Shown here: in pieces, positions 25,485-34,113 of the stretch
Numbering within the stretch: the stretch's first letter is position 1
Layout of the letters: each line of letters opens with the position of its first letter
Origin: Clostridiales bacterium
Lineage (GTDB): Bacteria > Bacillota > Clostridia > DUOD01
NCBI GenBank assembly: GCA_012838995.1
Contig: DUOD01000045.1
Location: 1-46,698, forward strand
Direction: 5' to 3'
Length of the DNA: 46,698 bases
The notes under the pieces: generated by a model
Seen by the model: only the letters and a program-made list of their open reading frames with translations
Database searches by the model: none
What the model was told of the DNA's origin: nothing
Translations under genes and position numbers: made by a program

Positions 25485-25687
25485 TTCTTGGGTTCCTCCT
25501 CATAAATAAAAATTTCTTCGATACTGAGGTTAAAATATCGGGCAATTTTAAATGCTAATATAATAGATGGGTTATACCTACCGTTTTCTAAAGAACTGAT
25601 GGTCTGCCTGGATACTTCCAAAGCATCCGCCAGTTCCTCCTGACTGACGCCTTTCGCTTTCCTTAATTCTTCCAATCTATTTTTCAT
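25481..25687 (-). CDS. XRE-family transcriptional regulator
   Basis: A 68-residue protein consisting of one helix-turn-helix: RLEELRKAKGVSQEELADAL, then SRQTISSLENGRYNPS. The ATG at 25687 is preferred since GGGAG is 8 bases away; the frame also has an ATG two codons earlier that touches the ribosome site. Two near-identical palindromic operators surround its promoter (25701-25767), so it very likely represses itself and the membrane protein gene that follows. Confidence 0.9.
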   Translation of the reverse strand: MKNRLEELRKAKGVSQEELADALEVSRQTISSLENGRYNPSIILAFKIARYFNLSIEEIFIYEEEPKK

Positions 25688-25700
25688 ATTCATTTCTCCC

Positions 25701-25767
25701 TATGTCAAGTTTGCTTTACATTTTTATTATGCATCAATATTATACGTATGTCAAGTTTACTTTACAT
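25701..25767 (-). promoter_or_regulatory. Promoter with two matching operators for the XRE regulator
   Basis: TATGTCAAGTTTGCTTTACAT at 25701-25721 and its copy with one change at 25747-25767 are imperfect palindromes (ATGTnAAG-N4-CTTnACAT). On the minus strand the distal copy contains the -35 TTGACA (25749-25754); 17 bases later is CATAAT (25726-25731); the proximal copy lies between the -10 and the ribosome site. This is a typical autoregulation layout. Confidence 0.75.
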
Positions 25768-25977
25768 CAATGCCAACAAAAGGTATAAATCTATTCTTGT
25801 ATCGTTTATATCTTCATGTTCATCATATCTAAAAGCATTTGTGCATCTGCCATTGAATGCTAACTTTAAAAAAACAGACAGGATACCCAGTATCATGCTT
25901 TCTTCTTATCTTGTAACAATATATAAAACCCATCATATCATGTACTAAAAACCCTGATTGTTATGAGGTGTTGCAGA

Positions 25978-27330
25978 GTGAAAACAAAACCTTTTATTAT
26001 TTTGTCTATCATCGTTACAGCAATTGTTTTATTCTTCGTGTTTTACAAAGGTCCCATCGTCGTACCCGATGATTATCCGACCATACAGGAAGCTGTAGAT
26101 GCTGCTTTGCCGGGAGATAAAATATTTGTGAAAAAAGGTGTTTATAATGAATCAGTTTTAATTGACAGCACAAAAAACAACATAAAGATTATTGCCAAAG
26201 GAAAAGATGTGGTTATAGACGGAACAGGGATTGGCACCTTTGGATTTTTATTGATTAATAATACAAATGTCAAAATTTCAGGATTTAAAATAACAAACCA
26301 TTCTATCGGTATCTTATTAGAAAATACATTCGGTTGTACAATCAACAATAACAAGATTTCCTCCATGTCCAGTTTTGGAATACTAATGAATGACAGTATT
26401 GAAAATACGATTGTAAAAAACCAATTAAGCGAATCCCTTATAGGAATGGTTTCCGAAGACTGTTTGCATAATAAAATTTACAAAAATGAATTATTTGACA
26501 ATGAAGAAAATGGCATAGTTGTTAATATGAGTCATAACGAGATTATTTCGTCCAACAAAATATATAACAATATGGAAAGCGGTATTTTCAGTGAGCTTTC
26601 CACAAGTATAATAAAGAAAAACTTTATTATAAATAACGAAATAAACGGAATTCTATTAGAACAAGACCAAGGTGCCAAAATAATAAAAAATAAAATACAA
26701 AGCAACAATGGTGATGGAATACGTGTAACAGATAACTCCTCAGGAACATCTATGGTAAATAATGCTATAAAAGGAAATACCCATGGTATTTTCATAGAAT
26801 CTGCAGTCTCGACCTTAATTAGGGATAATAAAATATATAAAAACTCCAGTGATGGAATTAATATTGAAACCCCGATTAACTACATTGCCAATAATAAAAT
26901 TTATAAAAACTGTGGTAATGGTATCTTTGGCGCAACTGATGCGGTAAATACTTCCGTCCATAAAAACAAAATTTACAGTAATGCTCAAAACGGAATCTAT
27001 ATAAATGGAGATACTAATACCATTAATAAAAACAATATTATAAAAAATAGGCGCAATGGGATCTTAATAGGAGAAAACTCAGATTCAAATGCTATCACAA
27101 AGAATAAATTAATAAAAAATCAGGATGACGGTATCCAAGTCGATGGCGATAGGAACACACTGAAAAGAAATAACAGCTTGAAAAATGAAGATGTAGGTAT
27201 CAGCATAAACGGTGATGATAATATAATTACAAATAATAAATCATTAAAAAACGGTATGCTGGATATTCAAGATGCCGGTGCCGGAAACACATTTAAAGAT
27301 AATAAATATAAAACCGGCAACCTACCATAA
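25978..27330 (+). CDS. NosD-like right-handed beta-helix repeat protein, membrane anchored
   Basis: About 450 residues. GTG at 25978 is preferred as start because GAGGTG is 7 bases upstream; an earlier in-frame ATG overlaps that site. A single N-terminal membrane segment (PFIILSIIVTAIVLFFVFYK) is followed by VPDDYPTIQEAVDAALPGD, the entry of pectate-lyase/NosD-type beta-helices, then about 15 coils of the NxIxxN-x-GIxI type (for example NKIYKNSSDGINIE). Such folds bind or cut polysaccharides or act in surface assembly; no catalytic residues can be read from the repeats. Asn and Lys content is high, unlike the neighbours, perhaps from repeat composition. A strong terminator follows. Confidence 0.8.
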   Translation: MKTKPFIILSIIVTAIVLFFVFYKGPIVVPDDYPTIQEAVDAALPGDKIFVKKGVYNESVLIDSTKNNIKIIAKGKDVVIDGTGIGTFGFLLINNTNVKISGFKITNHSIGILLENTFGCTINNNKISSMSSFGILMNDSIENTIVKNQLSESLIGMVSEDCLHNKIYKNELFDNEENGIVVNMSHNEIISSNKIYNNMESGIFSELSTSIIKKNFIINNEINGILLEQDQGAKIIKNKIQSNNGDGIRVTDNSSGTSMVNNAIKGNTHGIFIESAVSTLIRDNKIYKNSSDGINIETPINYIANNKIYKNCGNGIFGATDAVNTSVHKNKIYSNAQNGIYINGDTNTINKNNIIKNRRNGILIGENSDSNAITKNKLIKNQDDGIQVDGDRNTLKRNNSLKNEDVGISINGDDNIITNNKSLKNGMLDIQDAGAGNTFKDNKYKTGNLP

Positions 27331-27367
27331 AAAAACCTAAAACTTTATGTAGGCTAAAAGATATGCT

Positions 27368-27424
27368 CTTTCTTGACAAATTTCTCAATGAATTTGCGGA
27401 AATTTCAAGAAAGGGTTTTTTTAT
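27368..27424 (+). terminator. Terminator after the beta-helix gene
   Basis: CTTTCTTGA (27368-27376) pairs with TCAAGAAAG (27405-27413), with further pairing of AAATT/AATTT inside, and is followed by GGTTTTTTTATG. Confidence 0.8.
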
Positions 27425-27518
27425 GCCCAGGAATATAGATATATCCCCATGGTGACCAGCACCCTTCAATACCAATATGACACTACCATTAAACCATCCG
27501 CCGCAGGATGCCGCGCTT

Positions 27519-28142
27519 TTATAACCTTTTTACCATATACCTTAAAACTGTTTTCAGTTTTGCAGGTTCAACCTTTCTTGGATCAGAAAGATAAATTTCT
27601 CTATGTCTTAAAGTCCTTATTTCAAGATTATTATCTTCTATAAATTTCTTCATCTTTTCAAAACTTAGCGGTTCATCATCGTAAGGACCTATATGAAGTA
27701 TTTGTACGGATAAACCATCCTCAGTGGTATCAAATACCACTTCATCAAGCAATGGATGGGGCTTCTTTTTTCTTGCGACTTCAAATGCTTTATCCGCTAC
27801 TTGTTTTGTTACAAAATCCGGCTGTCTGATCATAATGGTATATAAAAGTTCATCTTTATCCAATGTATTTAACTTTCTACCCTCTTCTGTCAAATCCCAA
27901 AGCCCTTCCAACGGATATACTGTGTATTCAAAGTATCCTTCCGGAGTATACCCCTGCTTTGGCATCATCCTAACGGCATAAGCCAATGAATAAAGTACTG
28001 CAACCTTCTCTTGAAACTCATGGCTGTTGGGATTTCCTTTACCCTCTATCATAAAAAATTTTTGTTCCGGAACAGATACCAGTTGGGGTTTTTGCTTTGG
28101 CATATATAATTCCTTTTCATGTTTTCTCCACTCATGTTTCAT
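27519..28142 (-). CDS. GyrI-like small-molecule-binding domain protein
   Basis: The 207-residue protein has no DNA-binding domain. MPKQKPQLVSVPEQKFFMIE and the later DGLSVQILHIGPYDDEPLSF are the halves of the GyrI-like (SOUL/AraC effector) fold; LHIGPYDDE is a hallmark. Stand-alone members occur throughout Firmicutes and bind hydrophobic ligands or drugs; some are weak hydrolases. AAGGAG lies 9 bases before the ATG. It has no operon partner: it converges with the beta-helix gene and faces the divergent sortase gene across a 465-bp gap. Confidence 0.85.
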   Translation of the reverse strand: MKHEWRKHEKELYMPKQKPQLVSVPEQKFFMIEGKGNPNSHEFQEKVAVLYSLAYAVRMMPKQGYTPEGYFEYTVYPLEGLWDLTEEGRKLNTLDKDELLYTIMIRQPDFVTKQVADKAFEVARKKKPHPLLDEVVFDTTEDGLSVQILHIGPYDDEPLSFEKMKKFIEDNNLEIRTLRHREIYLSDPRKVEPAKLKTVLRYMVKRL

Positions 28143-28185
28143 TTTCCAAACTCCTTACATCATTACTTTAATATTTGTACGTCCC

Positions 28186-28518
28186 GGCCTAATAAGACTA
28201 GGCCTTTTAACTTAAGCATCATTTGTTTTAAAGTCAATTATTAATGATTGACTTTGCTAAATAATTCTTTATTATTCAAACGACTTTGAAATATGCATGA
28301 GTATACATTATATTTAAGACTCCAATTTGTAATTCTATACATACATTCCATATTCCTGCATGAATATGGAAAACCCACCTTAAAACCCATTGGCGATCAT
28401 AGTATCGGAAAATAACATGACACACATACCGATGAGGCACCTATAAACACCTTACCTATATATTTTAGGGGAAAGTAAATATCCTAAACCCTTCAAAAAC
28501 TATAAAATTTAGGATATT
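28186..28518. repeat. Inverted repeats in the gap before the class B sortase
   Basis: The 465-bp gap 28143-28607 holds no gene. It has four hairpins: GGCCTA/TAGGCC (28186-28204), AAGTCAAT/ATTGACTT (28231-28254), CCATATTC/GAATATGG (28348-28369) and AATATCCTAAA/TTTAGGATATT (28478-28518). The second one contains TTGACT on the minus strand and may mark the GyrI-like gene promoter. I tested the plus strand for c-di-GMP class I and II motifs and see none. Confidence 0.45.
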
Positions 28519-28607
28519 ATTTATATTAAAGATAATTTTCAAAATTAGACAAAGATCCATTGACTTATGAAAAAAACAGCCGTGAAATTTATAAAAGGGT
28601 GGAAATA

Positions 28608-29381
28608 ATGAGGCCAAAAAGGATTATACTCATAATTCTAACTGTAATTCTTGCATATTCGGCATACAAAGTCTGGGATCATTACCGTGAAGCCTTTGAC
28701 AATAAAGCAATGTATGATAACCTCCGCCAGGAATACTACGATAATGCACCGCCTGTAGAGGCGCCTGCTAAGCCACCCGCTGAACCGCCTGTTGTGGAAG
28801 AGGAAATTGATAAACCGCCTGCCGTAATGGAAAGATACCTGCCGCTCTTTAAGATTAACTCCGATATTATAGGATGGATTAATATACAGGGAACGGCCAT
28901 TGATTATCCGGTGCTTAAAACCTTTAATAATGAGTACTACCTTACCCACGATATAACCCGTCAGCAATCCAAAAACGGGGCCATATTCATGGATTATCGG
29001 AATAAAGGCGACGGAACCGACAGGCATACGATAATATACGGCCATAACATGAGAAACAACACCATGTTTGAAGATCTTATGAAATATAAGAAAAAGGATT
29101 TTTTTGAACAAAACGGTATAATAAAGTTTGACACACTATTTGAAGAATTTGAATGGGAGATATTTTCGGTATATGTAACCGACACTAACTTCTATTACAT
29201 AGAAACCGATTTTGATTCCGATGAAGAATACGTGGAATTCTTACATACCATTAAGGAAAAATCCATGTTTGACAGGGATGTTAACCTTACAAAAGAAGAT
29301 TATCTCCTCACGCTGTCAACCTGCACTTATGAGTTCAAGGATGCCCGATTTGTGGTTCATGCCAGAAGACTTAACAACTAA
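28608..29381 (+). CDS. Class B sortase
   Basis: About 257 residues from the ATG at 28608 (GGGTGG five bases upstream). One membrane segment (IILIILTVILAYSAYKVW), a Pro/Ala/Glu spacer, then the sortase domain: NSDIIGWINIQGTAIDYPVL is the class B entry, the His is in IIYGHNM, the Cys in LTLSTCTYEF and the Arg in ARRL. Class B enzymes anchor specific substrates or assemble pili; in several clostridia a single SrtB handles all wall-anchored proteins. The IPKTG protein at 31337-32908 and the LPKTG protein at 8490-9248 are possible substrates. A bidirectional terminator lies at 29389-29414. Confidence 0.93.
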   Translation: MRPKRIILIILTVILAYSAYKVWDHYREAFDNKAMYDNLRQEYYDNAPPVEAPAKPPAEPPVVEEEIDKPPAVMERYLPLFKINSDIIGWINIQGTAIDYPVLKTFNNEYYLTHDITRQQSKNGAIFMDYRNKGDGTDRHTIIYGHNMRNNTMFEDLMKYKKKDFFEQNGIIKFDTLFEEFEWEIFSVYVTDTNFYYIETDFDSDEEYVEFLHTIKEKSMFDRDVNLTKEDYLLTLSTCTYEFKDARFVVHARRLNN

Positions 29382-29388
29382 AAATATG

Positions 29389-29414
29389 AGAGGATAGCAA
29401 GAGTGCTATCCTCT
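29389..29414. terminator. Bidirectional terminator between convergent genes
   Basis: AGAGGATAGCA (29389-29399) and TGCTATCCTCT (29404-29414) form an 11-bp stem. Read from the right it is followed by CATATTTTTAG; read from the left by TAACTTCT. It serves the convergent sortase and PRTase-like genes. Confidence 0.7.
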
Positions 29415-29446
29415 TAACTTCTGTTACATGTTAATTAAATGTTTAT

Positions 29447-30088
29447 TTATGTTTCTATATAACCATCATGAACGATAATCGCATCTAATTTACGACCTTT
29501 TTTACACATGGGACACTCATTTGGTTTAAAAGTCTGGTAATTGGGGATGTCCTCATTAGTAAACATAGAATGAATTTCCTGTTCATGTCTCTGGGGACAG
29601 GCATTAAATAAAGTTGATATCCCAACCGGTTTGCCTCCATAATAGGAAAGACATTCCAAAGCGCTGTTGAGGGTTATACCACTGGATATGGTAGATACCA
29701 ACACAATTATATTACGGTCAACAATCAACTGCTGCAGGTTGCCTTTAAACATCAGTTTTCGATGGATATTACTAATTGGTGTTACTACATGAATCTCCCT
29801 GCCGCTGTTTATTATTGACATTCCTTGCTGTGAAAGTTCTTCCGCCATATATGCCCCAATTACCGACGTCCCTTCCATGCACACGATGGTATCCACCAAT
29901 GTGCTTGCTAAGTAAGGCAAAGCCAGCTCCCTTGCCACATCCCTAGCCACCGATGTATTAGTCTTTAAATTGTCCAAGTCAAGGTAATGGGTAGTATGAA
30001 AGTGACTGGTAGTAAAATGACCCGGAATTACCTTTAGGCTAATCGATGGATTTTTATCTAACGAAACAGTAAAAGCTCTGCTTTCCAT
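29447..30088 (-). CDS. Phosphoribosyltransferase-like (orotate PRTase-type) protein
   Basis: About 213 residues from the ATG at 30088 (AAGGAG 8 bases upstream; an ATG two codons earlier is too near). The core looks like a type I PRTase: a first strand and helix around VDTIVCMEGTSVIGAYMAEE, and IIVLVSTISSGITLNSALE in the place of the PRPP loop, though the usual acidic DD pair is replaced by VST, so PRPP binding may be altered. A C-terminal CPMCKKGRK looks like half of a zinc site, not part of standard PyrE. No pyrimidine genes are near. It may be a salvage or regulatory PRTase. Confidence 0.65.
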   Translation of the reverse strand: MESRAFTVSLDKNPSISLKVIPGHFTTSHFHTTHYLDLDNLKTNTSVARDVARELALPYLASTLVDTIVCMEGTSVIGAYMAEELSQQGMSIINSGREIHVVTPISNIHRKLMFKGNLQQLIVDRNIIVLVSTISSGITLNSALECLSYYGGKPVGISTLFNACPQRHEQEIHSMFTNEDIPNYQTFKPNECPMCKKGRKLDAIIVHDGYIET

Positions 30089-30136
30089 AATCATTTCTCC
30101 TTATAATAATGAATACTTTATAATCACTGTAAAAAT

Positions 30137-30232
30137 TCATCCTAAGCAGCAATGTATCTTATGTAGGATAAGGTTGCCCGGTTGCACGCACCGTCTATTA
30201 TCTCTGGGACAATAAATACAACGATGCGGCAT
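30137..30232 (-). CDS. Possible 31-residue Cys-rich peptide
   Basis: In the leader of the PRTase-like gene the minus strand has ATG 30232 to TGA 30137, MPHRCIYCPRDNRRC onward, with five Cys (CX2C, one single, then CC) and three His in 31 residues. AGGATAG precedes the ATG at 4-5 bases. The dense Cys/His content is unusual for random sequence and suggests metal binding or a leader peptide, but the frame is short and nothing else supports it. Confidence 0.25.
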   Translation of the reverse strand: MPHRCIYCPRDNRRCVQPGNLILHKIHCCLG

Positions 30233-31282
30233 TTCTATCCTGTCGCCTAATTAACACCGGTTAGTTTAGTAAAGCTAAGCTTTTTATGCCCACTCTTATT
30301 ATTTGGCTTCACCTCCTAAATTAAACAATAAGTTTTAATTCCTTTGCAGTACATAATATTTTTTAATGGATCGGCGGCGTATTGACCGCCGCTGATATGA
30401 ACCTTTTGGATATGGTTTATACCTCTGAATAAACCTGCAGCAAACAAATCCAGGATATTATCGATAAAGATGTCGTGTTCTAATCTATAATGTACTTACA
30501 TAACCGGTGGATTAACTATGGTTGGATTTTTTGCGCATTTTTGCATACTAAGATTTACTAACCGTTGAAGACTAAGATATTCGACTCTTGGTATGGATGA
30601 TATGATTTCTTTTAAAAATAGAACTCTTTACATTCCGGGGACTGTAGTAGGTTTTCTTTCCGATTTGCAACCACATCGGAGTTTAAGTAATACCGTCTCC
30701 AACAGGTTGCACCCTTCCCCGCCTCACTTGCTTATCCAATAAATTGTGCTTCAAACTCAGGTGTATACGATTTTACAGCATCTAAACTAAACTTATTTTA
30801 ACATACAAGTTGCCCTGTATTCAACCACTTAAGGGAAATACATATTTGGGTATGAAATTTTGATAGAATTTTGAGCCTGCTAAGTAGGATTATCACCTTA
30901 TTTAATAAACCTACAGAGGGGTTATTTTTATCCACAGTTCTATTGAATATAGGTATAAAAAACATAGAGATGCGGAAGAAACCAAATTTGCTTTTACCCA
31001 TAGTTTTTTAGCAAAATATTCCAATTTTTATTATTGGGCATATTTAGACTTAACAAATTAGATTCATTTTCTAAAAAAGACATGCCGCTTATTTTTGGAT
31101 TTTGAATTTAAATGGAATGGATTGGTTAAACTTCTCAAAAAAATATTCCCTACCCCACTTTTGGTAATATAAATCAATATAAATCGTTAAAAGATTATAA
31201 GGCGATATACTACCAATCTGGCATCCGACAGGAACCATAGAGAAGAAGGTTTTTTTAGACCCCTACATAATAACTTGAATTT
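30233..31282. other. Gene-poor 1-kb stretch
   Basis: No convincing gene on either strand. It contains a ribosome-site-like AGGAGGTG near 30304-30311 (minus), a CGGCGG/CCGCCG hairpin near 30372-30391, and otherwise AT-rich sequence. Short open frames lack ribosome sites. It may be a decayed region or carry promoters for the flanking genes. Confidence 0.5.
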
Positions 31283-31283
31283 A

Positions 31284-31320
31284 TTTAAATAAGATGGGGT
31301 AGACCTATTAGTCTACCCCA
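31284..31320 (-). terminator. Terminator after the LRR gene
   Basis: TGGGGTAGAC (31295-31304) pairs with GTCTACCCCA (31311-31320); ATCTTATTT follows on the minus strand. Confidence 0.8.
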
Positions 31321-31336
31321 GTTAAATAATATGTAC

Positions 31337-32908
31337 TTATGACTTTTTCCTATATAATACTATTGATGCACCTGCCGCTATTACAGCGTATATATAAGGT
31401 AACGCACTTGCGCCGCCGGTTTTGGGAATGGGCACTTTTTCCTTTTTGTCATCTTTTTCAGCATTATCTTTTTCAGCATCTTTATCCTTGATGTCTTTAT
31501 CCTTTACGTCTTGCTGTTTACTCGTTTCCTTTTCAGCATCATCTTTTTCTTTTTCATCTTCGTCTATTTTATCTTCTTCCCTTTTTTCTTCGGGAGGAGT
31601 GCCGGTCTTCTGTGATTCATAGTACACCTTTACTCCCCTATTGATAAGTTCCTGTATTATATTCATATCTTCTGATCCTTCACTTAAATCTAGATAATTT
31701 CCATCGATCCATAAATATTCTAAACCGATTAATTTTTTCAGAGATGAAATATTTGTAATGTTATTATTGTCCAGTACTAATTCCTCTAAATTGGTTAAAC
31801 TGCTTAAAATAGATATATCGCTTATTTTATTTTTTTCCAAATATAGATACTCCAGTTTGGTTAAGCCTGCCAAAGGAGATATATCACTTATTTTATTATA
31901 AGATAAACCCAGGCATTCCAGATTTGTTAATCCTGCTAAAGGAGATATATCGGTTATTTCATTTTCTTCCAAATGAAGATCTTCCAGGTTGGTTAATTTA
32001 CCTAAAGAAGATATATCAGTTATCTTGTTATAATCCAAATACAGTCTTTCCAGATCGGTTAACCCTTTTAAAGAAGATATGTCACTTATTGCATTATCAT
32101 ACAAATTTAGGTCCTCCAGTTTGGTTAAACTGCTCAGAGAAGATATATCATTTATTTTATTGGAAGATAGGCCTAGACATTCCAGATTAGTTAAACTGCC
32201 TAAGGAAGATATATTACTTATTTCATTTTTGTCCAAATATAGATCTGTCAGATTGGTTAAACTTCCCAAAGAAGATATGTCACTTATTTTATTGTCGTAC
32301 AAACCTAGCCATCCCAGTTTGGTTAAACTGCTTAAAACAGATATATCGCTTATTTTATTGTAAGATAAATCTAACCATCTCAGATTAATTAACCCTGCCA
32401 AAGAAGATATTTTGGTTATTTCGTTTTCTTCCAAATATAGAGTATCCAGATTGGTTAAACCGCTTAAAGAAGATATGTCGTTTATTCTATTGTAGGATAA
32501 ATCTAAGTATTCCAGATTGGTTAATGCTGCTAAAGGAGATATATCGATGATATTACCATTGCTCAAAGCTAAGTTTTCCAAATTGGTTAAACTCGCTATA
32601 GGGGATATATCACTTATGGAATTGTTTTTCCAAATGTATAAGCTTTTTAAATTAACAGCGTATTCAAGACCGGTGAGATCTGATATGCCTTTTTCTTCGA
32701 TTCCCAATTCATCCAGCGATTTCATATCATCTGCGGTAATATCACCTGAAGATTTATTAAGCGCTTTCCTAATCGCTTTTTCAAGAATTGGATCTTTAAA
32801 CTGTACCACCGTATCCCCATCGTCAGCAAATACCGACATAGGAACCATTAAGACTGAAATAATAACTAACAGTAACAATAATTTTTTTAAGCTTATCTTT
32901 TGTGTCAT
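31337..32908 (-). CDS. Internalin-like leucine-rich-repeat surface protein with IPKTG sorting signal
   Basis: The 523-residue protein has a signal peptide (1-28, ending VFADDGD), an N-terminal helical cap (LEKAIRKALNKSSGDITADD), then about 15 units of the 22-residue InlA-type LRR (LTNLExLxLxxNxISDISSL). A long Lys/Asp/Glu linker (about 430-485, with repeated KDKD and EKDD blocks) leads to the sorting signal IPKTGGASALPYIYAVIAAG and a basic tail. The signal has Ile in the first position, as in some clostridial sortase substrates. It would stand out from the wall and bind proteins or surfaces. GGAGG precedes the ATG, and a promoter lies at 32957-32985. Confidence 0.92.
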   Translation of the reverse strand: MTQKISLKKLLLLLVIISVLMVPMSVFADDGDTVVQFKDPILEKAIRKALNKSSGDITADDMKSLDELGIEEKGISDLTGLEYAVNLKSLYIWKNNSISDISPIASLTNLENLALSNGNIIDISPLAALTNLEYLDLSYNRINDISSLSGLTNLDTLYLEENEITKISSLAGLINLRWLDLSYNKISDISVLSSLTKLGWLGLYDNKISDISSLGSLTNLTDLYLDKNEISNISSLGSLTNLECLGLSSNKINDISSLSSLTKLEDLNLYDNAISDISSLKGLTDLERLYLDYNKITDISSLGKLTNLEDLHLEENEITDISPLAGLTNLECLGLSYNKISDISPLAGLTKLEYLYLEKNKISDISILSSLTNLEELVLDNNNITNISSLKKLIGLEYLWIDGNYLDLSEGSEDMNIIQELINRGVKVYYESQKTGTPPEEKREEDKIDEDEKEKDDAEKETSKQQDVKDKDIKDKDAEKDNAEKDDKKEKVPIPKTGGASALPYIYAVIAAGASIVLYRKKS

Positions 32909-32956
32909 AACGCAAATCCTCCTTGATTTGTTTTATGATAAACACACTATGATAAT

Positions 32957-32985
32957 ATTTTACAGGAAATGCTCCCCATTTACAA
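32957..32985 (-). promoter_or_regulatory. SigmaA-like promoter of the LRR gene
   Basis: TTGTAA (32980-32985), 17 bases, TAAAAT (32957-32962) on the minus strand, about 50 bp before the start codon. The remaining gap up to 33190 has no gene and no riboswitch motif that I recognise. Confidence 0.55.
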
Positions 32986-33191
32986 CAATATTTGACATAA
33001 TTTGCATTGGATAACAAGGCTGAATAGCTATATTGGGATTAGATTGAATCATAAAAAGTTGGTTGGGGGAATTTAAAAATACCTAATAATGACTGTGTTA
33101 CACGGAAAAATTTACAGATAATGTTAGGATAAAAAAAGATAATATAAAAAATGTTATTCCATTAGCAAATTATTAGCAAACAGATATTTTC

Positions 33192-33231
33192 CAATAAAAC
33201 AAGGGTTTCACGTAACACCGTGAAACCCTTG
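33192..33231 (-). terminator. Terminator of the tRNA-tadA unit
   Basis: CAAGGGTTTCACG (33200-33212) pairs with CGTGAAACCCTTG (33219-33231), followed on the minus strand by TTTTATTGG. It begins 5 bp beyond the tRNA-Ser 3' end. Confidence 0.88.
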
Positions 33232-33235
33232 ATAA

Positions 33236-33327
33236 TGGCGGAGAGAGAGGGATTCGAACCCTCGGTACGCTATACGCGTACACACGATTTCCAGTCGTGC
33301 GCCTTAGACCAACTCAGCCATCTCTCC
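33236..33327 (-). tRNA. tRNA-Ser (anticodon GGA)
   Basis: A class II tRNA of 92 nt including an encoded CCA: acceptor GGAGAGA/TCTCTCC, anticodon stem CACGA/TCGTG around the loop with GGA, a long variable arm (GTACGC/GCGTAC) and GGTTCGAATCC in the T arm. Confidence 0.96.
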
Positions 33328-33447
33328 ACATTATACATATTCATGCCCTATATAGGTATACCATATGCTAAACATATCGGGAAGGTGAACGGCATTTCCA
33401 CCGCGCACCTTTGCAAGATTATAATACCGGTTATTATAATTTTCATA

Positions 33448-33537
33448 TGGCGGAGAGAGTGAGATTCGAACTCACGGAGCGGTTGTCCGCCCTCTCGCTT
33501 TCGAGGCGAGTGCCTTCGACCACTCGGCCATCTCTCC
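33448..33537 (-). tRNA. tRNA-Ser (anticodon CGA)
   Basis: A class II tRNA of 90 nt with encoded CCA: acceptor GGAGAGA/TCTCTCC, anticodon stem CTCGC/GCGAG with CGA in the loop, long variable arm and GAGTTCGAATCTC T arm. It lies 24 bp after tadA on the same strand. Confidence 0.96.
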
Positions 33538-33561
33538 CCGGCATCAAATTTTCCCTTTTCG

Positions 33562-34005
33562 CTATCTTCTTTGCTCAAAAAACTTTTTTAAAATATTCCT
33601 GCATTCATCTTCCATAATACCGGATATTATCTCCGTTGTATGGTTGAATTTACCGTCGGACAAAAAGTTGTATATACTTCCGGCACACCCTGCCTTAAAA
33701 TCCATGGCACCGAAAATGAGCCTTACTATCCTTGCCTGAAGTATTGCCCCTGCACACATGGGGCAGGGCTCTATGGTAACATATATACTGCAATCGGACA
33801 ATCTCCAACTGTCAAGCCTTTTGCATGCCTCTCTTATTGCCACCATCTCTGCATGGGCGGTGGCATCCTTTAAGGTTTCCCTTAAATTATGGGCCTTTGA
33901 TACTATCCGACCGTCTTTTACAATAACGGCGCCTATGGGCACCTCGCCTTTATCATAGGCCTTGCGGGCCTCCTTCAAGGCTTCCATCATAAAATCTTTG
34001 TGCAT
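33562..34005 (-). CDS. tadA: tRNA adenosine(34) deaminase TadA
   Basis: TadA deaminates A34 of tRNA-Arg(ACG) to inosine. The 147-residue protein has the zinc/proton-shuttle motif TAHAEMVAI and the second zinc motif PCPMCAGAIL, plus KDGRIVSKAHN; the length is usual. The frame extends to 34035, but that start is only 2 bp from the mature 3' end of the upstream tRNA-Arg; the ATG at 34005 (GGAAG about 10 bases upstream) gives the normal family N-terminus MHKDFMMEALKEA. It sits between tRNA-Arg and two tRNA-Ser genes, so its message would be released by tRNA processing. Confidence 0.95.
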   Translation of the reverse strand: MHKDFMMEALKEARKAYDKGEVPIGAVIVKDGRIVSKAHNLRETLKDATAHAEMVAIREACKRLDSWRLSDCSIYVTIEPCPMCAGAILQARIVRLIFGAMDFKAGCAGSIYNFLSDGKFNHTTEIISGIMEDECRNILKKFFEQRR

Positions 34006-34036
34006 AACTAAAAGCTTCCGAAATAAATCATTCAAA

Positions 34037-34113
34037 TGGTGCGCCCGGAGGGACTCGAACCCCCGGCCTGCGGTTTAGGAAACCGACGCTCTATCCTACT
34101 GAGCTACGGGCGC
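34037..34113 (-). tRNA. tRNA-Arg (anticodon CCU)
   Basis: A 77-nt tRNA with encoded CCA: acceptor GCGCCCG/CGGGCGC, D arm TAGCTCAGTAGGATAGAGC, anticodon loop TTCCTAA and T arm GGGGTTCGAGTCCC. First gene of the tRNA-tadA-tRNA-tRNA unit. Its acceptor stem matches that of the interrupted tRNA-Arg near 40.3 kb. Confidence 0.96.

Noticed and set aside
28378-28518. A third c-di-GMP riboswitch upstream of the class B sortase
   Set aside because: Neither the ACGCAAAGCC core of class I nor the AACCGACC pseudoknot core of class II is present.
30798-31001. 67-codon minus-strand frame in the gene-poor stretch
   Set aside because: No ribosome site, AT-rich composition and no recognisable motif.
31760-32680. 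DNA tandem repeat or CRISPR-like array in the LRR gene
   Set aside because: The 66-bp periodicity is the 22-codon leucine-rich repeat and the units diverge at third positions; there are no constant repeats with unique spacers.
33348-33617. Frames across the two tRNA-Ser genes
   Set aside because: They read through tRNA sequence and are an artefact of it.
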